A stretch of 64,000 nt of DNA from Actinospica robiniae DSM 44927 (GCF_000504285.1 NZ_KI632511.1:1423372-1487371); one strand, 5' to 3'. Shown: positions 45,236-53,592, counted from the stretch's first letter. Translations and numbers: made by a program. Notes: generated from the letters alone by a model not told the origin.

Positions 45236-45924
45236 TCAACGACGGGCTCGCGCCCGTCGAAGTGCTCGGTGCAGATCCGCGCTCTGGGCGAAGCTAATGA
45301 GGGCCTGGATGTGAGCCCCGGCGGCCCACTGGTGCAGCGCTGTCCTGTCAATCAGGTGAATACCGAAGTCCCGTGCCTGCTCCCGAGCGTCCTTGGTGAA
45401 CGCACCGTTGGTCACCACGAGCGCTGTATCCGCTCCGTGGACCGGGCGGGCGGTGCCGTTGACCTCGTAGATGACGCGCACGCCGACCTTGCCGCCGACG
45501 GTGGTGTGCTTGCACTGCGCGATGTAGACGGCGCCCTCGGCATCGGTGCCAATGACGTCGGCCGCCTTGTCTCCGGCACGCCCGACGTGCCGGGCCGATA
45601 TGCCGTCACGCAGCATCAGGTCCGTGATTGCCAGCTCGAAGTCAATCGGCGACAGTCCATCGATCACGAGCATGGAAATCGTAAGGCCCGATGCCCCGCG
45701 TATCTGGTTGCGCATCGAGATCCGCCCGCGCACGCGGCGGTCGCGGCGGCGCAACCGGTGCCGAGGACGGCCAGGGCGCCTACGTACGCTGGCAGCGGGA
45801 CCTCGCGCGCCGCGGAGCGCAGAGCCTCGCTGACGAAAGCAACGGCGAGCAGCGCGCTGGCGGCCGCCGCGCTCCATTCGGTCGGCCCGCTCGGCTTTCG
45901 CGTCCGTATCCGCCTACGGCTCAC
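45236..45924 (-). pseudogene. Membrane-anchored Mrr-type restriction endonuclease, apparent frameshift
   Basis: The gene starts at GTG 45924, overlapping the upstream small gene's stop (GTGA). Two hydrophobic segments come first (SAAAASALLAVAFVSEAL and AYVGALAVLGTGCAAATAA). Near 45730 the reading must change frame to reach the nuclease domain: LSPIDFELAITDLMLRDG, HVGRAGDKAADVIG, VYIAQCKHTTVGGK and VVTNGAFTKDAREQA, LIDRTALHQWAAG. The D...QCK catalytic set is intact. TM-Mrr proteins of this layout are common in Streptomyces. The nuclease part could still be made from ATG 45715. Confidence 0.75.
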
Positions 45925-46118
45925 CGGGCGGTCGGGGAGCTAGATGTGTGCGCGGTCGTCGTCGGCTTAGACACAGGGGCCGCGCTGCTCCGCGTGCTGT
46001 GCAGCAGTAGCCACGCCACGCCCAGCACGACGGCCAGCACGACCCACCCGCTCACCTTCGTCTTGCGCCTGCCCTTGCGCACCCAGTGCCCCCGCCGGTA
46101 GTACATTCCCTGCGGCAT
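45921..46118 (-). CDS. Small single-pass membrane protein
   Basis: 65 aa from ATG 46118, preceded by GAGGAGG at good spacing. A basic N-terminus (YYRRGHWVRKGRRKTK) is followed by one membrane helix (VSGWVVLAVVLGVAWLLLH) and a Ser/Thr/Pro-rich tail. Its stop overlaps the GTG of the membrane-anchored Mrr gene, so the two form an operon; it may be a partner or regulator of that nuclease. The positive-inside rule puts the N-terminus in the cytoplasm. Length and coupling support a real gene. Confidence 0.75.
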   Translation of the reverse strand: MPQGMYYRRGHWVRKGRRKTKVSGWVVLAVVLGVAWLLLHSTRSSAAPVSKPTTTAHTSSSPTAR

Positions 46119-46388
46119 TGCCTGCCTCCTCGTTGATTCGAGCTCTTCCTTGTTCCTTATCAGAGACCTCCGGCTCTCAGACCCTTTCACCAGCGGGAAT
46201 GCACGCCATATGCGCGGCCGTGTGCGGCGTCCGCCGTATGTGCCAGTGATCCCGGACAGGTGCATGTGCCGGTGCCACCCGGCCGTGCCCAGCCGGTCCC
46301 CTCCGGAGTGAGCAGCCGGCGCGACGCCGCTGCGAGCCATCACGGCGCGCTGGGCCACCAGGATGCTGTCCCCCAGGGTGTAGCCGTT

Positions 46389-48362
46389 CTAGGAGGATTC
46401 GTCCGGCAGCGGGTCGCGGTCGATCCAATCGCGGCCCTCCGCGGCGATGCCCTCGAGGATATGCAGGGCATGGCTGAAGCCGGTGGCGTCGAGGTCCATC
46501 CGGGCGACGTCGACAGGATCGTCGTCGGAGCCTTCTTCGATCATCACGGGTTCGGTGACGTGGATGGGCCGGACGGGCCCGTTCGTGAGGGTGAGCTCGA
46601 TCGTGTACTCGAATTCGCTCGCCTTCTTGACGTGGACCGAGGAGACGGACGAGTAGCTGTAGTTGTCGCGGTCCTGGCCGTGGAATTCGGCTTTGGCGAA
46701 GTCGAGTCTGGTGTCGGCTTCTCTGACGCCCCAGTCCGTGATCAGGAACAGCCGCAGCGTGTAGTGCGAGTAGCGGGGCTGGCCGCCCTCGATCCGGAAT
46801 CGTCGCGCGCCTGGGGCCGGCACCAGCAGGAAGGCGTGGGCCAGGATGTCGCGCCAGGCCAACCGGTAGTGTTTGAGCGCGTCGCGGAGCCAGATGACCT
46901 TGTCGCAGTACAGCCAGTATTCGAGCTCGTCCTCCCGCGGCCGGGTCTCCTGCAGTTTGGTTTTCCAGCGTTCACATTCGGCCCGGCGCAGGGCGTACTC
47001 GGTTTCGCGCTCGACTTCACGCTGGTGCGCTTGACGACCCTCGCTCACCATGCGGAACCACCCGCCGACAGCGTCCCGGCCAGCCTTCATCGCTCCGGCC
47101 GAAGCGAGCAGGGCCAGGACAGAGTGCGTCGATAGGAGCGTTCCGAGCACCTCGGCCCCTGCGATCGCCATCACGGCGGTCGCAGCCACGCTGCGGGCCT
47201 TGACCTGCCAGGGGACCTGGTACTGCTCCCGGAAGTCCCAGACGCTGCCGTCGTTCCAGCTCTTGCTGACCCGGATGGCCAGGAAGCGGATGATCCAGTC
47301 GATCCGCTCGACCGGGATCCGGCTCTCCCGGTAGATCTCGGCGATCTCCATCCGCAGCACCCTGCGGATGCCCGCCGAACTTGCCAGCCAGTCCTCGAGT
47401 TCGAAGCGGTGTGGCGCGTACTTGGTGAAGTAGTGCACGAACCGGCTCTCGACGCGGCTGGTGAACCCCTTTCCGAGCGACTCTTCTTCGGCGGGGACGG
47501 CGTATTTGCTTTCCATCGCGGCGAGGAGGTCGTTCTGACAGCGCCATTCCAGACGCGCCCGGACGGCGAGGTAGCCCGCACCGAGCACGACGACCACGGC
47601 GCAAATCGGCAGCGGACGGCCTGTGAGGATCACAGTCCAGCCGACATAGCCGGCCAGCAGCACGCACAGAGCAGACCACACCACCGTGACGGCGTTGTCC
47701 GCTCCCGTCACGGGAGACGGCTCGGCCTCGCGGACCCGCGCCTCCATCGGCTTCGCCTGAAAACACGCCCACATCCGGTCGCCGCGACCGCTGCCAGCGC
47801 GATCGTCCTCGGCTCGGGCAGTGGACTGCGCCCACAAGCTGTCCTTGATGCCGCCGGTCAGCACGAGGTCGAGGTGACGGGCGATCAAGCCGCGCTGCTC
47901 GTCCCTCAGCTCGTGCACCTTTTTCAGCGCCATGTCGGGTGAGCCGTGTGTCCGCAGGCAGTGCAGCAGTTCGTAGACCGCGACCAGGGCCCGGGTCCAC
48001 TCGTCGTCCAGGTACCGGGGAAGGATTTCGGGCAGGGTCGCCAGCTCTTCCCGGTCCCTCCGGTTCAGATCGCGGTAGGAGCGCTTGCTTAGCAGGGCCA
48101 GGACACAGTGGAACCGTACCTCCGCGCTGTCCAGGCCCCGGTCGATGGCCGCGCGGATGAGCTCGCGGGCCTTGACCGGCACTCCGTCGGCCAGGTAACG
48201 GACGCCGACCGCGTACTGCTGTTCCGGGGACGCGTCCGAGGAGAGTCGATAGGTCGGTGCGTCGATATAGAAGATTCCGCCGCTTACCTCGCCAGCTTGG
48301 AAGCCGACGGATGAACCGCCTTCGGTGGTGAACGACACGCCCGGATCAGGCCCGGACATCAT
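46389..48362 (-). CDS. Multi-TM protein, operon partner of the Nudix-phosphorylase
   Basis: 657 aa. The N-terminus contains SVGFQAGEVSGGIFYID, closely matching GQIGFQAGQVSGGTFRIGF in the upstream gene's C-terminus, so both share a short adaptor module. A helical repeat-like part (~45-180) follows (ELIRAAIDRGLDSAEVRFH). There is a TM pair at ~225-270 (VVWSALCVLLAGYVGWTVIL, PICAVVVVLGAGYLA), then a cytoplasmic part and a hydrophobic stretch (VAATAVMAIAGAEVLGTLL). The C-terminal ~200 residues are beta-rich (YSYSSVSSVHVKKASEFEYT), like a PH-fold. Its start overlaps the upstream stop (ATGA). It may be a membrane effector or sensor of a two-gene conflict system. No named family recognised. Confidence 0.7.
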   Translation of the reverse strand: MMSGPDPGVSFTTEGGSSVGFQAGEVSGGIFYIDAPTYRLSSDASPEQQYAVGVRYLADGVPVKARELIRAAIDRGLDSAEVRFHCVLALLSKRSYRDLNRRDREELATLPEILPRYLDDEWTRALVAVYELLHCLRTHGSPDMALKKVHELRDEQRGLIARHLDLVLTGGIKDSLWAQSTARAEDDRAGSGRGDRMWACFQAKPMEARVREAEPSPVTGADNAVTVVWSALCVLLAGYVGWTVILTGRPLPICAVVVVLGAGYLAVRARLEWRCQNDLLAAMESKYAVPAEEESLGKGFTSRVESRFVHYFTKYAPHRFELEDWLASSAGIRRVLRMEIAEIYRESRIPVERIDWIIRFLAIRVSKSWNDGSVWDFREQYQVPWQVKARSVAATAVMAIAGAEVLGTLLSTHSVLALLASAGAMKAGRDAVGGWFRMVSEGRQAHQREVERETEYALRRAECERWKTKLQETRPREDELEYWLYCDKVIWLRDALKHYRLAWRDILAHAFLLVPAPGARRFRIEGGQPRYSHYTLRLFLITDWGVREADTRLDFAKAEFHGQDRDNYSYSSVSSVHVKKASEFEYTIELTLTNGPVRPIHVTEPVMIEEGSDDDPVDVARMDLDATGFSHALHILEGIAAEGRDWIDRDPLPDESS

Positions 48363-50329
48363 AGTGCCTTCGCGGTGACGAGCATCGCGGCCACACGGGT
48401 GGCCAGGTCCGCGACGTCGGCGATCAGTCCGCGCAGCCGCTTGAGCGCCAGAATGAACGTATTGCGACCCTCCGGCGTGGCGGCCTCCGCCAGCGCCTCG
48501 CTCGCGATGGCAAGCTCCGCCTGCGCCGCCTCGTACGTGGTCTCGTCGATCTCGCCGGCCGAGCGCTGCTGCCCCAGCAGATCGCGCAAGGCCGCCAAGT
48601 CGGCGGACAGATCGACCGGCACCGTGGGCTCCGGGCCGAACCCTATCCGGAAGGTGCCCCCGCTGACCTGGCCTGCCTGGAACCCGATCTGCCCGGCCCC
48701 GTGGTTGTGGAAGGCGACCGTGCGGACCTTCGCCCCACCGCCCGCGTCATCACTGCCGCCTTCGCTCTGCATCGCGGCATCCGCCCCTCGGCCGCCGCGC
48801 ACCGTGCTCTTACCGTCCGCTTCACCCTGTGCCGGCCTTCCCGTCTGCAACCTTTCCGCCATCAGCTCTTGCGCGAGGCCAACGGCGAACGCCGCGGCGT
48901 TGGCGGCGGCTGTCGGCTGCCAGGAACCGTCCCCATCACTGGTCTTCGTGCCGTCGGCCATGTCGCTGATGCCGCGGATGACGGCGACCGGCGTGCCGCT
49001 CAGATGGCCGGCCTGCGCCGCGCCGGCGCCCTCCATCTCGATCGCGAGCGCGTCGTTGTAGCGCTCCCGGATGTACTTCGCCTCCCGGGAGCTCCGCGAG
49101 TTCTGCACGATCTCGCCGGCCGCAATCGGGCCGAAGCGGACCGCCGGGACGAGCGCGCCGGTCGGTAGTCCCGCCGTCCACCCGCCCGTCCGTTCCACAT
49201 GGGCGGCCAGTTGAGCGATCTCGTGCGGGATCTCCCAGCTGACCGGACGCGACTTGAGCCCGTCGTCCTCGCTCGTGCCGCCCTGGTAGGTGTAGACCTT
49301 GGTGGCCACCACGACATCGCCCAGGGCGATACCGTCCCACAGCGCGCCGGCCACCCCGACGAAGAGCAGCGCAGCCGGGGAGAACTCTTCGATGGCGCGC
49401 TCGGCCAGCGCAGCGGTGGCCTGATTTCCACGCGCCGCCAGGCCGAGCACCACGCGGCACCGGCTGCCGGGCACCGTGCCGATCTCAAACCGCGTACCGT
49501 GCGGGTGACGGTACGGCTTCAGATCGGTCAGCCGCACCCTGACAGCAGCGTATTCGAGGTTGAGGGCAGTAAGGATCACCACCGTGTCGTCGGTCAACTC
49601 AGTCTCCTCACGGTTCGTTGGGTCCGGGCGCACGATCGGCGGGTAGAGCGGCGCCCGCTGGTCGGCACGAAACAAGCGGGCCGGGCGCCCGCCAGTGGCG
49701 CGGCGGCTGACGTCCGCCACGCTCAGGAAGTCGGGTACGGCCTGGACCTTGCGGGAGAAGTTGCGCTGGTCCAGCGCGACGCCCCAGACGGCCTCGTAGA
49801 CCGCTTGCAGCTCCGAGATCGTGAAGGTCTCGTCGCAGAACGCGGCAGCCAGCCCGGTGTGCTCCAGCTTGGCGCGGGCCCGCTCCACGCCGTCCGCCAC
49901 GATCTCCCGATGGTCGAACGCAAGGCGGGTCCGTCCGGTGAGCACGCGGTCGACCGGCCTCCAGAACGCCCCGGCCGCATCGGTGCCGGGCACCGGTTCC
50001 GGCAACCCGGGGGCGATGGCGAGGTAGGCCACCGACACCACACGGCCGCGCGGATCGCGGCCCGGGGCGCCGTAGGTGCCGAGCTGCTCGAGGTGCAGCC
50101 GCGAGCCGCCAAGACTCGCCTCCTCATTCAGCTCCCGGTGCGCCGCAGCCAGGATGCCTTCGGCGTCATGGCTCAAGAAGCCGCCGGGCAGCGCGAGAGC
50201 GCCGTGAAACGGCTCGACGTTGCGCTCCACCAGCAGGATGTGCAGCACCGAGGCCCGCAGGGTCAAAATGACTAGATCGACGGCCAGCAGAACGGCCGGT
50301 GGTGTCCACGGATCCTCAAGCATGAGCAC
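48359..50329 (-). CDS. Nudix-wHTH (NrtR-like) / nucleoside phosphorylase fusion
   Basis: 656 aa. Residues ~10-150 are a Nudix domain with a near-canonical box (GGFLSHDAEGILAAAHREL, then NEEAS). Residues ~160-230 form an NrtR-type winged HTH (FTISELQAVYEAVWG, then DQRNFSRKVQAVPDFL). Residues ~245-495 are a purine-nucleoside-phosphorylase/MTAN-type domain: LFVGVAGALWDG, ALGDVVVATKVYTYQGG, AIEMEGAGAAQAGH and VIRGISDMADG with the catalytic Asp. The C-terminal ~100 residues carry GQIGFQAGQVSGGTFRIGF and a helical hairpin, like an effector-associated domain of NTP-dependent conflict systems. Proposed role: sensing or cleaving NAD-type nucleotides and self-regulation. A perfect palindrome sits 8 nt upstream. 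Confidence 0.82.
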   Translation of the reverse strand: MLMLEDPWTPPAVLLAVDLVILTLRASVLHILLVERNVEPFHGALALPGGFLSHDAEGILAAAHRELNEEASLGGSRLHLEQLGTYGAPGRDPRGRVVSVAYLAIAPGLPEPVPGTDAAGAFWRPVDRVLTGRTRLAFDHREIVADGVERARAKLEHTGLAAAFCDETFTISELQAVYEAVWGVALDQRNFSRKVQAVPDFLSVADVSRRATGGRPARLFRADQRAPLYPPIVRPDPTNREETELTDDTVVILTALNLEYAAVRVRLTDLKPYRHPHGTRFEIGTVPGSRCRVVLGLAARGNQATAALAERAIEEFSPAALLFVGVAGALWDGIALGDVVVATKVYTYQGGTSEDDGLKSRPVSWEIPHEIAQLAAHVERTGGWTAGLPTGALVPAVRFGPIAAGEIVQNSRSSREAKYIRERYNDALAIEMEGAGAAQAGHLSGTPVAVIRGISDMADGTKTSDGDGSWQPTAAANAAAFAVGLAQELMAERLQTGRPAQGEADGKSTVRGGRGADAAMQSEGGSDDAGGGAKVRTVAFHNHGAGQIGFQAGQVSGGTFRIGFGPEPTVPVDLSADLAALRDLLGQQRSAGEIDETTYEAAQAELAIASEALAEAATPEGRNTFILALKRLRGLIADVADLATRVAAMLVTAKAL

Positions 50330-50337
50330 GAAGATAG

Positions 50338-50360
50338 CTTCCTGTCACATCGACAGGAAG
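50338..50360 (-). promoter_or_regulatory. Palindromic operator upstream of the Nudix-wHTH gene
   Basis: A perfect 9-bp inverted repeat (CTTCCTGTC and GACAGGAAG) with a 5-nt spacer, ending 8 nt before the start at 50329. The size and place suit autoregulation by the encoded NrtR-like wHTH; it would also cover the ribosome-binding region. Confidence 0.7.
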
Positions 50361-50629
50361 GGCTTGTGTCAGAGTTCTTCAATGCGCCCGCACGCGCGCT
50401 GTGCGGCGCTGGCCTGCATCATCGCACCTTCACGCCAGGGACACCACTCCTAGCGCCCTCGATTGTCGATTCTGCGTCGCCCGTCAGAGCCAGGTCGAGA
50501 TGAAGCGCACCGGGATACGTCCACGACTCTCGATTGCGCCGCCGTTCAGAGGGTTCATGTCTACGCGCCACCAAGCCAGAAGGCGCGGACAGAACCCGGC
50601 ACATGCGCCCTCTCACGAGCCCGAAGAGG

Positions 50630-51077
50630 TCACGTTGCTCCCAAGGACTGGGAGCAACGCGCTTCGCTTATCCGGCTCGAACTCGACCGTTCAAAGAGCT
50701 CGCGCGGACCAGACCTCCGCTGGGAGCAGGGAGCAACGTCCCGGCGCCCTCCACGAGCGGTCAGCGGCCCGACAACATCCTTCGCAACTCCCGGCACCGA
50801 GAAGTACTCGCCGTTCAGAGGCTTCCACCGAGAAAAACGAACAGGTCGTCAGCCGCTTTGGGAGCACGTCAAGCGCTCCACATGCAACTGGCCACGCTTA
50901 AGAGCAGCCGGGAGTAGAAGCTGGGAGCAACCCAGGGAGCAAACGGCCGTTCGAACATCGCTCAACTGCATCGAACTGCACTGAATCGAAGGGCCACAGG
51001 ACATGAAATCAGAAAAGCTGCACGTCAAACGCATGCGTGCTGTTATCTCTTGTAGGAGATATCAATTAATTGCTTCG
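50630..51077. repeat. GGGAGCA repeats and blocks B/A left of att-like site 2
   Basis: At least six TGGGAGCA/AGGGAGCA copies or their complements lie between 50636 and 50943. Block B (50679-50720) and block A (50847-50890) match sequences near 23.43 and 23.27 kb in swapped order. No gene is supportable from 50361 to 51077. The repeats resemble integrase arm-type sites. Confidence 0.65.
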
Positions 51078-51120
51078 TTCACACCGAAGAGGTCACTGGT
51101 TCGATCCCAGTATCGCCCAC
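51078..51120 (+). repeat. att-like direct repeat 2: 3' half of tRNA-Val(CAC)
   Basis: Identical to site 1 in 42 of 43 bases. Here the anticodon stem-loop is complete (CTTCG-TTCACAC-CGAAG, stem from 51073), followed by the variable loop, T arm and acceptor 3' strand ATCGCCC-ACC. The D arm and 5' acceptor strand are missing, so it cannot fold into a tRNA. An integrase relic lies beside it. Confidence 0.87.
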
Positions 51121-51139
51121 CGCGAAAGTACGCAGGTCA

Positions 51140-51172
51140 GGCCCATGTGTTACCGAAAGGTAATCATGGGCC
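51140..51172 (+). terminator. Terminator hairpin after att-like site 2
   Basis: A GGCCCATG...TTACC stem with GAAA loop pairs with GGTAA...CATGGGCC, followed by TTACTTG. It corresponds in place and shape to the hairpin after site 1. GGGAGCAG copies follow at 51183-51226. Confidence 0.7.
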
Positions 51173-51339
51173 TTACTTGTATCTGCTCCCATTAATGTGA
51201 GAGCAGGGAGCAGGCTGGGAGCAGGGCCGAAAATGCCAATGCCTTTGTCCCCATCTGCGCTGAACTGACCTCATCCGCACATCACAGCGGCCAACCGCAC
51301 CCTTTCCGTCGCACCGAATCCGGACAGGCTCTGGTGTCG

Positions 51340-51718
51340 TGACGAGTCCGGTGCCATTGAAGCGCAGTCCTCGGCCCGATCGAGTCTTCCTCTTTCCAAA
51401 GAGTTCTGACGCGGGGAGTCGGCCTGCCTGTGTGAGGCCGGCGAGCGCGGGTTTCCAGACGCGGGAGCAGAAGTTCGAGGCGTGCAGAGGCCCGCCGCGG
51501 TTCGCGGTGAACACGAACGTACCGGGAGACGCCTTCAGGTGGCGCTCCAGCAAGTCGGCGAGGAAGACGGGCAGGTGCACCTCGCGTCCGGCGGCGGCCG
51601 ACTTGTGCGGCGCGGGAGGGGCGATCCGCGCACTGCGCCACCTCGGCATCCGATCCACCGGACCGGCGATCCGATCCCACGTTGATTCGGCGTAGCGCCA
51701 GGCCCGGGCCAATCCCAC
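51340..51718 (-). pseudogene. Integrase C-terminal relic
   Basis: Minus-strand codons read ARAWRYAESTWDRI, then VHLPVFLADLLERHLKAS, PGTFVFTANRGGPLHASNF and CSRVWKPALAGLTQAG, the middle of the catalytic domain of an actinomycete tyrosine integrase (RTVPLP-FL-DLL-HL... VFT...GGPL...NF..R.W.PA). The catalytic HxxR and Tyr region is scrambled after ASELFGKRKTR. Orientation, with its 3' end towards att-like site 2, is that of an int beside its attachment site. Confidence 0.75.
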
Positions 51719-51755
51719 CCTGCCCTACCGGCTGGTCAGCCGGTAGGGCAGGGTG
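51716..51755. terminator. 18-bp perfect hairpin between permease and integrase relic
   Basis: CACCCTGCCCTACCGGCT, loop GGTC, then its perfect complement. It includes the permease stop codon. It would terminate transcripts from either side and may also mark an element junction. Confidence 0.75.
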
Positions 51756-53263
51756 CACACGAGGACGTCGGTCCGTGCGCGCAGCACGGTGGCGAGCAGG
51801 AGTCCGCGCTGGTTCTGCAGGATCCGGTAGCGGCGGGCGCGGGGTTCGACTTCGGGGATCAGGACGGCGATCTGCCGCCCGTCCTGCTGGGCGCGGCGGA
51901 CGTAGGCGAGGATCGGGTGCACGAGCGAGCGGTGCGGGCTCTCGACGATCTCCAGGCGCACCCCGGGATTCCACTGGTCCCACGCGTCGCGGAACCGTGC
52001 GCTACGCTCGGACTCGAGGTGGATGCTCACGGCCACGACCTCGTCGCCGAGCGAGAGCGCGGCCGTCAGAGCGTACTCGGTGAGCCTGCTGATCTCCCCG
52101 ACCGGCACGATCACCAGGCTCCGGGTGGCGTGCGGGCGGCCCGGGACGATGCCGAGGCCGAGCTCGCTCCCCACGACCCGGTAGTAGCTCTGCACCCGCG
52201 CGAACAACAGCATCAGCGCGGGTACCGCGATCACGACCAGCCAGGCGCCCTCGGTGAACTTGGTGGCGACGAACACGATCGCGGCGATCGCGGTCAAAAA
52301 CGCCCCGGTGCCGTTCAGGACCGCTCGCCGAGCCCAACCGCGCGGGCGCTGGCGGTACCAGTGGCGCAGCAGGCCGGCCTGGCTGATGGTGAACCCGATG
52401 AACACCCCGATCGCGTAGAGCGGGATGAGCCGGCTGGTGGCCGCGTCGACGGCGATCAGCAGGACGGCGGCGAGCGAGGCGAGGACGAGGACACCGACCC
52501 GGTAGACCGGCCGTTCCGCACGCAGGGCGAACAGGTGCGGCAGACGGTGGTCCCTGGCCAGCAGGCTCATCAGCACCGGCAGACCGCCGAAACTGGTGTT
52601 CGCGGCGAGGGCGAGCACGAGGGCGACGAGGATGTTCGTCGCGGAGTACGCCCAGCCGTCCCCGAACGAACCCGCGGTGGCCTGGGCCAGCACCGTCACC
52701 CCGGTACGCGGCGCGATGTGCTCGCGCACCACCAGCACCGCGAGCCCGATCAGCATCGGCCCGAGCAGCACCCCGAGCACGAGTTCGGTGCGCTGGGCGC
52801 GTTGGGCCCGGGGCTCGCGGAAGGACGGGACGCCGTTGGCGATCGCCTCGATACCCGTCAGCGCGGAACAGCCGGCCGCGAACGCCTTGAGGACCAACAG
52901 CACGCCCAGGGACTCGGTGATCCGGATCGGCGCGGCGGCCCCGACCACCGCGGCCGGGTGCGCGCGCACGACCCCGACCACGATGACACCGAAGATCGCG
53001 CAGACGAACACCACCATCGGGAGCATCAAGAACCTGGCGCTCTCGGCGATGGCCAGCGCGATCGGCAGGGACAGGTGCAGCGCGGAAGAACCGGCGCCCA
53101 CCAGCACCAGCAGCATCGCCTCCGGGCCGTACGCCACAGAACTGAGCGCGTCGAGCGAGAGCGCGGCCAGCCCGCCGAAGCTGGTCAGATGATCCTTGCC
53201 GCCCTCCCCGTGGCGCAGCGGCACCCGCGGTGCCACCCGCCGCGGCGCCGTCGAAAGACCCAT
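51725..53263 (-). CDS. APC-family permease with internal deletion
   Basis: 512 aa from ATG 53263 (MGLSTAPRRVAPRVPLRHGE). It starts like an APC-type amino acid/K+ transporter (LAALSLDALSSVAYGPEAML, VLVGAG, SLPIALAIA). Then it jumps directly to ESARFLMLPMVVFVCAIFG. Family members have ~95 residues between these points (rest of TM2, TM3-TM4 with the usual YRQ and DYVLTVAVS segments), so an in-frame deletion of about that size is likely. The later helices and the C-terminal soluble domain (RSLVIVPVGEISRLTEYAL, HLESERSARFRD, RSLVHPILAYVRRAQQDGR) are normal. Transport function is doubtful. Confidence 0.8.
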   Translation of the reverse strand: MGLSTAPRRVAPRVPLRHGEGGKDHLTSFGGLAALSLDALSSVAYGPEAMLLVLVGAGSSALHLSLPIALAIAESARFLMLPMVVFVCAIFGVIVVGVVRAHPAAVVGAAAPIRITESLGVLLVLKAFAAGCSALTGIEAIANGVPSFREPRAQRAQRTELVLGVLLGPMLIGLAVLVVREHIAPRTGVTVLAQATAGSFGDGWAYSATNILVALVLALAANTSFGGLPVLMSLLARDHRLPHLFALRAERPVYRVGVLVLASLAAVLLIAVDAATSRLIPLYAIGVFIGFTISQAGLLRHWYRQRPRGWARRAVLNGTGAFLTAIAAIVFVATKFTEGAWLVVIAVPALMLLFARVQSYYRVVGSELGLGIVPGRPHATRSLVIVPVGEISRLTEYALTAALSLGDEVVAVSIHLESERSARFRDAWDQWNPGVRLEIVESPHRSLVHPILAYVRRAQQDGRQIAVLIPEVEPRARRYRILQNQRGLLLATVLRARTDVLVCTLPYRLTSR

Positions 53264-53592
53264 ACGGCTCTCCCGCTCAGTAGACCAGCGACGGACGAGG
53301 GCGGCGCGCTCGGATGTCGGTGGCGCCACTGATCGAACGGTGGCCCGAAATGCCGCTGACGGGCGCAACCCCGAGCGGCGCGGCGGTGCAGAGCATCATC
53401 GCCTCCGGGAAGCCGTCGTGGGAGTGGCGCCGGGTGTCAGCGCGTCATGGGCGTTTCCCAACGTACTGCCATGTGGCTCCCCCGGCATCCGCGCCGCGGC
53501 GTCTGCGCCTGCTCGCGGTCCGCCGCCCGGGTGTCGCCGTGAGGGACCGTCAGCAGACCGGCCCCTCAGGGGCCACGGGGCGGCGCGGGCCC
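53264..53592. other. Intergenic
   Basis: No coding frame with protein-like composition. Upstream region of the minus-strand permease. Confidence 0.35.

Noticed and set aside
51030-51120. Complete tRNA-Val gene
   Set aside because: Only the anticodon arm, T arm and 3' acceptor strand exist; the sequence before 51073 (AT-rich) cannot supply a D arm or the GGGCGAT 5' strand.
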